DNA of 8,379 nt from Nitrosopumilales archaeon (GTDB lineage: Archaea > Thermoproteota > Nitrososphaeria > Nitrososphaerales > Nitrososphaeraceae). The notes under the pieces were generated by a model that worked only from the letters and a program-made list of their open reading frames with translations, did not search any database and was not told where the DNA came from. The stretch lies in the NCBI GenBank assembly GCA_009665115.1, contig WJXE01000069.1, positions 1 through 8,379 on the forward strand. Reading direction: 5' to 3'. Position numbers and translations under genes: made by a program. Positions 1-5,290 of this stretch are shown here, piece by piece (position 1 is the stretch's first letter; each line of letters begins with the position of its first letter).

Positions 1-265
1 GTATTACTCTATCCACTTCAGCCTTGCGTGCTCTTGTACCAGTATCACCAGTCCCGACTACACAAATGCTGGCTTGTCTGGTTGGTTTGTGAGGCAAAAT
101 CACCACTTCGTTTAGGTTAAACCCTTTTTTAACATCGATATCTCTTAATACGAGTGTTAGTTCCACAGACTGGCTGAACTTACGTGTTGTTGCCCCCTCT
201 CGTGCCTGCGTTACGATCAGGCGCAGATCGCTGTCGCTTACCATATCACAGATACGAGCATCCAT
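1..265 (-). CDS. rpl1: Large ribosomal subunit protein L1 (uL1), N-terminal part, cut by the window edge
   Basis: The minus strand stays open from an ATG at 265 to the window edge, giving 88 codons. Residues 28-47 (RKFSQSVELTLVLRDIDVKK) and the later VVILPH and VVGTGD segments match archaeal L1. L1 binds 23S rRNA at the L1 stalk, where it helps release deacylated tRNA from the E site; in several archaea and bacteria it also represses its own mRNA. The start is uncertain. ATG265 is the first ATG after an in-frame TAG. A second ATG at 244 (MVSDSDLRL) better fits the usual archaeal N-terminal length, and a TATA-like box at 279-286 would start transcription between the two. No Shine-Dalgarno sequence is visible before either. 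The tRNA gene lies upstream on the same strand. The C-terminal RNA-binding part is outside the window. The family call is firm. Confidence 0.9.
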   Translation of the reverse strand, partial: MDARICDMVSDSDLRLIVTQAREGATTRKFSQSVELTLVLRDIDVKKGFNLNEVVILPHKPTRQASICVVGTGDTGTRARKAEVDRVI

Positions 266-325
266 GGATAATAAGCTACTTAAAATCGTTTAGCAATGGT
301 CCCTTTGTATGGCGTATACTCACAC

Positions 326-333
326 TTTTTAAA
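326..333 (-). promoter_or_regulatory. TATA-like box upstream of the L1 gene
   Basis: On the minus strand this reads TTTAAAAA, the best archaeal TATA match between the tRNA and L1. A start site about 25 nt downstream would fall near 303, leaving a leader of about 40-60 nt. A second candidate, ATTTTAAG at 279-286, would favour the shorter L1 start at 244. Neither is proven. Confidence 0.4.
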
Positions 334-363
334 TCTCGCCTTACCATATTCTCATATCCTTCC

Positions 364-369
364 AAAAAA
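364..369 (-). terminator. Oligo-T terminator after tRNA-Arg
   Basis: Six consecutive T residues on the minus strand follow directly after the tRNA discriminator base. Archaeal RNA polymerase terminates at such oligo-T runs without needing a hairpin, so this probably separates the tRNA from the L1 transcript. Confidence 0.5.
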
Positions 370-455
370 CGGGCCCGGTGGGCTTCGATCCCACGACTTC
401 CGGCTTTCTTCAAGTTTAGAAGGCAGGCGCTCTATCCATGCTGAGCTACGAGCCC
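370..455 (-). tRNA. trnR-UCU: tRNA-Arg (anticodon UCU) with an 11-nt intron
   Basis: Reading the minus strand from 455, the acceptor arm GGGCTCG pairs with CGGGCCC (one G-U), followed by discriminator G at 370. The D stem GCTC/GAGC encloses a 10-nt loop with the GG pair. The anticodon loop is CTTCTAA, giving UCU for AGA codons. The variable loop is AAGTC. The T stem GTGGG/CCCAC closes the loop ATCGAAG, so position 54 is A rather than the usual T. The 3' anticodon strand GCCGG appears only after about 11 extra bases (AACTTGAAGAA) following position 37, the canonical archaeal intron site. Removing them leaves a normal 75-nt tRNA. The anticodon stem has one U-C mismatch (29-41). CCA is not encoded. 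Six Ts follow the gene. The intron boundaries can slide by a base or two because of flanking A residues. Confidence 0.93.
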
Positions 456-483
456 TTGCGTCTAAGCCTGATTCGTAGTTACA

Positions 484-490
484 GTTAAAA
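484..490 (-). promoter_or_regulatory. TATA-like box for tRNA-Arg
   Basis: The minus strand reads TTTTAAC, centred about 32 nt upstream of the mature tRNA 5' end. That predicts a start site about 5-7 nt before the tRNA, typical for archaeal tRNA genes. Confidence 0.5.
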
Positions 491-713
491 TCGTACTACA
501 AAACAGGCAGCATGGTAAGTTGAAAAGGTAAAACCACCTTTATAAAATGTTTAGCCGTCATTGACCCCAACACATGGCTTCCAAGTCTAGCTATTAATAA
601 AATCTATTCGAAATGGACTAGGTAGAGTAATGTATCAAACATCGTCGATTTTTTAATTTCCCGGTTACGAAAAGGTATAATAACAAGATAACATTACACA
701 ATCCTATTGTCAC

Positions 714-722
714 TAATTTAAC
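714..722 (+). promoter_or_regulatory. TATA-like box for the phaE-phaC operon
   Basis: TAATTTAAC is centred about 26 nt before position 743, predicting a transcript starting about 10 nt before the phaE ATG at 754. An alternative box, GGTATAATAAC at 674-684, would give a leader of about 50 nt. The rest of 456-713 shows no gene-like ORF or structured RNA that I can recognise. Confidence 0.45.
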
Positions 723-753
723 GTCTTGTGGCAGCCGGTTGAAAGTGAATCAT

Positions 754-1383
754 ATGGTTATAGAGGATGAAGTTAACAATAATAGAAGTAGTAGTAATCC
801 TAATAGAAATACCCAGTCGCTAGATAATGCTGATCCCCGCTTTTTGCAGGAACAGATAGCCAGAGTATTCTCTATTTGGTCCGATATCAGCAGATTGCCT
901 ACGGTTGGACCCTCCTTCGCTTATTCCCAATATTCGAGATCTGATCTCAAGGAACTTATTGAGTTTGGGAAAACCCTTCTTGAATTACAAATCCACTTAA
1001 ACGAATATTGGGTACAAATCAACAACACCTTTGTACAAGCGTTGGCCAAGTCCTCGGAAAAAGCGCCCAAACAGTACAACTCAAAACAGGATTTTGAAAA
1101 TTATAGAAAGATTGCGATAGATGTTTTTGAAGATGCCTTCACTGGCTTGTTTGATTCTAAGGAATATGCGATCTCGTGCGGTTTGGTGCTAAACAACCAA
1201 TATGATTTATTTACACATTTGCAGAGGCTTGCCGAAAACAATTTGAAAGTACTCAACCTTCCTACCCGAAGCGAGATGGATGATCTGTCGAAGGATATTC
1301 ACGATTTGAAAAAGACTGTTCACGATCTGACCCGGAAAATCGAGGCCTTGAAGATAAATGAATCAGGAAACATACCTTCCTAA
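754..1383 (+). CDS. phaE: Class III polyhydroxyalkanoate synthase, PhaE subunit
   Basis: PhaE is the non-catalytic partner of class III PHA synthase. It forms a complex with PhaC, is needed for activity and stability, and sits on the granule surface. The 209-residue product has a disordered Asn/Ser-rich N-terminus (about 8-27), a helical core (about 30-165) and the family's C-terminal signature NLPTRSEMDDL (168-178), which leads into a predicted coiled coil with Leu/Ile heptads to about residue 200. No signal peptide or membrane segment is seen. The frame is also open from a TTG at 739 and a GTG at 745; I chose ATG754 because AGTGA lies just upstream and the TATA-like box at 714-722 would start transcription near 743. 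The gene overlaps phaC by 26 nt, which suggests translational coupling. PhaE is poorly conserved outside its C-terminus; the call rests on that signature and on the phaC neighbour. Confidence 0.88.
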   Translation: MVIEDEVNNNRSSSNPNRNTQSLDNADPRFLQEQIARVFSIWSDISRLPTVGPSFAYSQYSRSDLKELIEFGKTLLELQIHLNEYWVQINNTFVQALAKSSEKAPKQYNSKQDFENYRKIAIDVFEDAFTGLFDSKEYAISCGLVLNNQYDLFTHLQRLAENNLKVLNLPTRSEMDDLSKDIHDLKKTVHDLTRKIEALKINESGNIPS

Positions 1384-2482
1384 TACGTCCGAAAGAACGT
1401 TAAAAAGGGGTAGTGAAATCAATGAAAAAATCGATACTAATATAATTTTAAAAGAAATTGGAGACACAACCCGTAAGCTCGAAAAAACTCGAAATGTGCT
1501 TCATAATGCAGGCGCTATCGAAGTCGGGAGCACCCCCAATGAAATCGTGCATGAAGCAAGACTGTATAGGCTTCTACATTATCGTCCGATGGTAAGCAAG
1601 ACAGCAAAGACACCAATTTTGTTTGTATATGCGTTGATAAACAGGTCATATATCCTCGATTTGCAACCTGATAAGAGCTGGATCCGCAATCTGCTAGGCC
1701 AAGGATTTGATATCTATCTGATAGACTGGAAAACGCCGGCGCGGGTTGACAAGTACGTGTCTTTTGATGATTATGTGAATGAGTACATTGATGATTGTGT
1801 AGAATTTGTTAGAACAAAGACTTCAGTGAACAAGATAACCTTACACGGATATTGTATGGGCGCTACCATGTCTGCCATCTATAGCACACTACATGAAGAT
1901 AAAATTAGAAATCTAGCCACAATAGCACCAGTAATTGATTCCAATCAAGATACTACTGTGCTAGGTAATTTTTCGAGACATCTAGATGCAGACAGAATGT
2001 TTAATTCCATTGGTAATTTACCCTCCGAGCAGCTTTATGCATTATTTTCGACTTTAAAGCCATTCAAGCAAGGAGTAAACAAGTATTTCAACTTAGTTGA
2101 AAACATCGATAATGAGGAGTTCGTTCAGAATTTTCTCCGAGTAGAAAAATGGCTTTATGACACACCACCTATTGCAGGGGAAACATTTAGGCAATGGATT
2201 ACCGACATTTATCAAAGAAACCTTCTAGTGGCTAACGAAATGAAGATAGGAAATGAAATTATAGATCTCTCAAAGATAAAAATTCCTCTTCTTAATATTG
2301 TTGCTGAAGAAGATCATCTCGTATCACCACAATGCAGTGCGTCGTTAAATGATGCAGTATCAAGTCCTGACAAGAGGTTAATGCGATTTCATACAGGGCA
2401 TGTAGGACTTATTGCTAGCAGCTACTCTCAGAATAATGTCCTTCCGAAGGTCGGTCAGTGGATTAAGGCACGATCCCAATAG
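1358..2482 (+). CDS. phaC: Class III polyhydroxyalkanoate synthase, catalytic subunit PhaC
   Basis: This 374-residue alpha/beta-hydrolase-fold enzyme polymerises (R)-3-hydroxyacyl-CoA into PHA with release of CoA, at the granule surface. The lipase-like box GYCMGA (164-169) carries the nucleophile Cys166 in place of Ser, the hallmark of PHA synthases. The other triad members are Asp319 (AEEDHLVSP) and His348 (GHVGL). The C-to-D and D-to-H spacings (153 and 29) equal those of the Allochromatium vinosum enzyme (Cys149, Asp302, His331). DWKTP at 123-127 matches the conserved DWG-x-P segment. The length suits class III (about 355) rather than class I (about 590). The N-terminus is about 17 residues longer than the A. 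vinosum protein. The start lies inside the end of phaE, with a weak GAGG 12 nt upstream. The gene downstream is convergent. Confidence 0.96.
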   Translation: MNQETYLPNTSERTLKRGSEINEKIDTNIILKEIGDTTRKLEKTRNVLHNAGAIEVGSTPNEIVHEARLYRLLHYRPMVSKTAKTPILFVYALINRSYILDLQPDKSWIRNLLGQGFDIYLIDWKTPARVDKYVSFDDYVNEYIDDCVEFVRTKTSVNKITLHGYCMGATMSAIYSTLHEDKIRNLATIAPVIDSNQDTTVLGNFSRHLDADRMFNSIGNLPSEQLYALFSTLKPFKQGVNKYFNLVENIDNEEFVQNFLRVEKWLYDTPPIAGETFRQWITDIYQRNLLVANEMKIGNEIIDLSKIKIPLLNIVAEEDHLVSPQCSASLNDAVSSPDKRLMRFHTGHVGLIASSYSQNNVLPKVGQWIKARSQ

Positions 2483-2538
2483 CTCTCTCAATGGCCAAAT
2501 TACAGAAAGTTCCATGAAATAGTAACCGACAGGATGAT

Positions 2539-2551
2539 TGACTACTAGTCA
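2539..2551. repeat. Short palindrome in the phaC / phasin convergent gap
   Basis: TGACTA-C-TAGTCA is a perfect inverted repeat with 6-bp arms and a single central base, in the 84-bp gap between the two stop codons. The spacer is too short for a stable RNA hairpin, so a dimeric protein site or chance are the alternatives. No T-run follows, so it is a poor terminator. Confidence 0.3.
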
Positions 2552-2566
2552 TGGAGATTTACAGAT

Positions 2567-2872
2567 CTACCCAGGTTCAGTGTCCTTTCTTCTATGAATG
2601 GGTATTATGATTACTTGAACCAAGTCACCATCCCCAATATTCAATGCTTGCCTTTCAGCTTCAGGGATAGAGATCCTGCCCCCACTCTGCACAGTTGTCT
2701 TGAACATCGCATTATAATATGTCAAACCTTGAAGTGTGGAGAAAAAATTGTGAATTGCATCTTGCTGAACTGCCGAATAACTCTTTACAAAATCTCTTTG
2801 TGCTTCGGCGCCTTTTTCAATTGCCTTTTTAAATGCCCCAGCTGATTCATCTCCACCAGCATTATCACTCAT
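2567..2872 (-). CDS. Phasin-like protein with C-terminal AbrB/SpoVT domain (PHA granule protein or regulator)
   Basis: The product has 101 residues. Residues 1-10 are acidic and flexible. Residues 12-57 look like amphipathic helix, rich in Ala, Lys, Gln and Phe, as in phasins that coat PHA granules. Residues 59-93 (TTVQSGGRISIPEAERQALN, then IGDGDLVQVIIIP) match the AbrB/MazE/SpoVT swapped-hairpin fold, seen in DNA-binding transition-state regulators and antitoxins. In Haloferax mediterranei the phaEC locus also encodes the phasin PhaP and an AbrB-type regulator, PhaR; this protein appears to combine both features. It faces phaC, and the phaC-proximal position supports a PHA role. The ATG at 2872 sits one base after the start site predicted from its own TATA box (2895-2904), so the mRNA is probably leaderless and separate from the upstream hydrolase. 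Whether it binds DNA, granules or both is inference; there is no toxin partner beside it. Confidence 0.8.
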   Translation of the reverse strand: MSDNAGGDESAGAFKKAIEKGAEAQRDFVKSYSAVQQDAIHNFFSTLQGLTYYNAMFKTTVQSGGRISIPEAERQALNIGDGDLVQVIIIPIHRRKDTEPG

Positions 2873-2894
2873 TTCAACAAAAGGTTATACTTGC

Positions 2895-2904
2895 ATTTAT
2901 TTAA
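2895..2904 (-). promoter_or_regulatory. TATA box of the phasin/AbrB gene
   Basis: The minus strand reads TTAAATAAAT, centred 27 nt upstream of the ATG at 2872, the expected archaeal distance for a leaderless mRNA. It lies in the 44-bp gap after the hydrolase stop codon, so the small gene can be transcribed on its own. Confidence 0.55.
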
Positions 2905-2916
2905 CATTAATCCCTA

Positions 2917-3720
2917 CTAACTCTCTTTGACAAGGAAGTTTAAGAGAGCCTTATTGAACTCAGCTGGCTTTTCCACATATGGGGTATGTCCACAATCTTT
3001 TATTATTACAACCTCACCTTGAGGAACTTGTCTGTAATCTCCCAAGTACTGCATGGGTATCATGTTATCATTATCTCCCCAGATAAGTAACGTTGGCACT
3101 GATAATTTCGGTAATCTATCAGACAGATTTGGCGAGTCTCGTATTCCCAACAATGTGGACATGAATGCATACTTGGCATTTGGGAGCCTCATTCGGTTAA
3201 CAAAGTCTATTACGGTGTCTTCAGTAACAGCACTGGGATCGTAAGCCATGTCCATGAAGGCTCTGAGTGCATTCTCACGAGTCGGATAAAGTGCTGCCAT
3301 AATATACTGGTCAAGAACGTGAGTAGAAGATTGCATTCTTCCCGCAGGGGCAGCCAAAACCAATTTATCTATTCTCCTGCTAAACCTTATCGCGAATTCC
3401 ATCGCAATCCACCCTCCAAATGATGACCCTACCACGCTCGCAGCCGGAATATTCAAATTATCTAAAAATTTTTGCAAGAATGAAAGAAAGAAATCCATCG
3501 TATATTCGACTGTCGGCTTGTCACTGTACCCAAAACCAATAATATCTGGGACAACTACCCTAAAGTGTCTAGACAATCCCGGAACTACAGGCAACCATCT
3601 TTCAGCAGAGGCCCCTATTCCGTGCAACAAAAGTACAACTCTGGGCTTATCTGATACATGCTTCACATTGTCATAGTCGAGATATCTAATGCTAAAACCA
3701 TCGATATAAGTGATCTTCAT
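2917..3720 (-). CDS. Alpha/beta-hydrolase fold protein, possible PHA-related esterase or depolymerase
   Basis: Numbered from an upstream TTG at 3741, the open frame has 274 residues; the ATG at codon 8 (position 3720, MKITYIDGFSIRYLD) is the likelier start, giving 267. It is a serine hydrolase of the MhpC/haloperoxidase-like group. The oxyanion-loop motif HGIGAS is at 40-45, the nucleophile elbow GSSFGG at 105-110 with Ser107, the acid in WGDNDNMIP (Asp225), and the base in CGHTPYVEKP (His252). A helical cap lies between about 135 and 205. There is no signal peptide, so it is probably cytosolic. These enzymes cleave esters, C-C bonds or thioesters, and sequence alone does not fix the substrate. 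Position behind the phasin gene and opposite phaEC makes PHA or oligomer hydrolysis plausible, but this is inference. A weak TATA-like TATTTATC near 3790-3797 could serve it. Confidence 0.85.
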   Translation of the reverse strand: MKITYIDGFSIRYLDYDNVKHVSDKPRVVLLLHGIGASAERWLPVVPGLSRHFRVVVPDIIGFGYSDKPTVEYTMDFFLSFLQKFLDNLNIPAASVVGSSFGGWIAMEFAIRFSRRIDKLVLAAPAGRMQSSTHVLDQYIMAALYPTRENALRAFMDMAYDPSAVTEDTVIDFVNRMRLPNAKYAFMSTLLGIRDSPNLSDRLPKLSVPTLLIWGDNDNMIPMQYLGDYRQVPQGEVVIIKDCGHTPYVEKPAEFNKALLNFLVKES

Positions 3721-4081
3721 GGCACTATCGTGTTCTACCAACCAGATCTACGTCCGAACTTGACTAATCATACTTACTTATTCTTTTGGATAAATACCTC
3801 GTGCACGAATATCTTCTGTTTCAGAGCGAATCTATTTCTGAATTAAATGGAGCATTATATCGTCACGAATATTATGTAGTGGTGGATGTCCTTATTTGTG
3901 TTTTATTCCACGTTGATCTGCTGTTCTGTATTCCTTGATGACTTCTTGCATCATTCGCTCCATCTCTTATGATGCCCATCAATGTTGAAAACCATGAACT
4001 TCGTCGTCGTCCTTTGAATCGTTGGTCAATTGTTGAAAGTGAAGATGACATATTCCGGCTACGAATACAAACGGATTTCTA
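3721..4081. other. Gap between the hydrolase and dnaJ with no convincing gene
   Basis: This stretch holds several competing short ORFs, none recognised. On the minus strand, 3892-3963 encodes 23 residues (MERMMQEVIKEYRTADQRGI plus KHK), helical and charged. An overlapping minus frame at 3872-4051 gives 59 residues (starting MSSSLSTIDQRFKG) rich in Ser, Thr and Arg. On the plus strand a 61-codon frame at 3969-4154 runs antisense into the end of dnaJ. I see no C/D-box pair, tRNA or strong hairpin. The gap probably carries the dnaJ 3' region and the hydrolase promoter. Confidence 0.4.
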
Positions 4082-5239
4082 TCAAAAAGGTTGTCGTGCG
4101 CTGCCGCCTTCGTTTCTAAGTTGTCTATCTAATTCTTTAAGCAATGACTTTTGAATGTCATTCAGCTGGACTGGAACTTTTACATTGATCCTAACCAGCT
4201 CATCGCCTTTGCTGTAACTGCCGTAGTGAGGTAACCCTTTACCTTTGAGCTTTAGAATGGTGTTAGGCTGTGTTCCCGGAGGAATTTTTAATTTCTCATT
4301 CCCATCTAACGTGGGAGCTCGAACCTCGGTTCCAAGTGCAAGGTCTGTAAAGTTCAGATTAAGGGTGTAAAGCAAATGACCATTTTCCAATCTTTCGAAT
4401 AGTGGATGTGGTTTAACGTGAATCCTAATCAACAAGTCGCCCGGAGATCCCGTTTCAGACGGCTCGCCCTCGCCACGCATTTGCAAAGTCACTCCATCTT
4501 CAACGCCTGCAGGAATTTCTAGCCTTATTTTCTTGTTCTTCCTAACCTTACCAGCTCCATCACATATCTTGCAAGGCTTGTCGATGATTTCGCCTTGACC
4601 GCGGCAGGTTTGACACGGCTCCAAAGAGACGAATGTCGAAAACCTATTTTGACTGTAGATGCGCCTTGTTTGCCCTTGGCCATTACATACACTGCATTTT
4701 CTAGGTTTGGTTCCAGGCGATGCTCCACTTCCGCCGCAAGTAGTACATCTTTCGAGCTTCGGTAACTCAATCTCGTCCTTTCTGCCCTTTAATACCTCTT
4801 CTAGCGTAAGCTCGACATCATAAAGTAAGTCTCTTCCCTTTCTTCGTCCTCCGCCAAAACTAAACCCAAAGCCGGACGGATCACCTGCCGCAGTCCCAAA
4901 ACCGCCACCACCGGCCCGACCTCCGAATATTTGATCAAAGATGTCTCTGAATCCACCAAATCCCATATCTTTAAAGACCTCATCGAAATTGGCTTCCGAA
5001 CCACGGAATACCTCTTCGGCCCCAACATGACCATAGGTATCAAATCTTTTTCTCTTTTCCTCATCTGATAAAACAGCATAGGCTTCTGAAATCTCCTTGA
5101 ACTTTTCTTCTGATCCCGGTGTCTTGTTTCTGTCAGGATGATATTGTAGTGCTAACTTTCTATATGCATTCTTGATGTCATCTTTGCCTGCATTCTTTTG
5201 GACACCGAGGGTCTCATAATAGTCCCGTTTGCTGCTCAT
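4082..5239 (-). CDS. dnaJ: Chaperone protein DnaJ (type I Hsp40)
   Basis: DnaJ delivers unfolded clients to DnaK and stimulates its ATPase. The 385-residue product has the full type I layout: J domain 1-70 with HPD at 34-36; a Gly/Phe-rich linker of about 92-135 with a DIF motif at 99-101; four CxxCxGxG zinc motifs beginning at Cys165, 182, 209 and 223, intact and able to hold two zinc ions; and C-terminal beta-barrel client-binding domains to about residue 360 ending in a short dimerisation helix. Its length is close to E. coli DnaJ (376). The start ATG is 51 nt after dnaK, with no strong ribosome-binding site, and is fixed by the MSSKRDYYETLGV beginning. The stop codon overlaps a TTTTT run, which may contribute to termination. 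Probably the last gene of the grpE-dnaK-dnaJ operon. Confidence 0.97.
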   Translation of the reverse strand: MSSKRDYYETLGVQKNAGKDDIKNAYRKLALQYHPDRNKTPGSEEKFKEISEAYAVLSDEEKRKRFDTYGHVGAEEVFRGSEANFDEVFKDMGFGGFRDIFDQIFGGRAGGGGFGTAAGDPSGFGFSFGGGRRKGRDLLYDVELTLEEVLKGRKDEIELPKLERCTTCGGSGASPGTKPRKCSVCNGQGQTRRIYSQNRFSTFVSLEPCQTCRGQGEIIDKPCKICDGAGKVRKNKKIRLEIPAGVEDGVTLQMRGEGEPSETGSPGDLLIRIHVKPHPLFERLENGHLLYTLNLNFTDLALGTEVRAPTLDGNEKLKIPPGTQPNTILKLKGKGLPHYGSYSKGDELVRINVKVPVQLNDIQKSLLKELDRQLRNEGGSARQPF

Positions 5240-5290
5240 GGTTGGAAGTCCCTAATATCTTTCATCAATCTCAGTAACGAAATGGGGATA

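Noticed and set aside
184..478. Two plus-strand ORFs (184-444 and 296-478)
   Set aside because: They run antisense across the L1 start and the tRNA-Arg gene, and their products show no family features.
2594..2845. 83-codon plus-strand ORF
   Set aside because: It is antisense to the phasin/AbrB gene, which has a recognisable domain and a well-placed promoter; the plus-strand product is Cys-rich without pattern.
3658..3846. 62-codon plus-strand ORF
   Set aside because: It is largely antisense to the hydrolase N-terminus and has no recognisable features or promoter.
4525..5079. Two minus-strand ORFs inside dnaJ in another frame (4525-4770 and 4801-5079)
   Set aside because: They are out-of-frame shadows of the zinc-finger and Gly/Phe regions of dnaJ.
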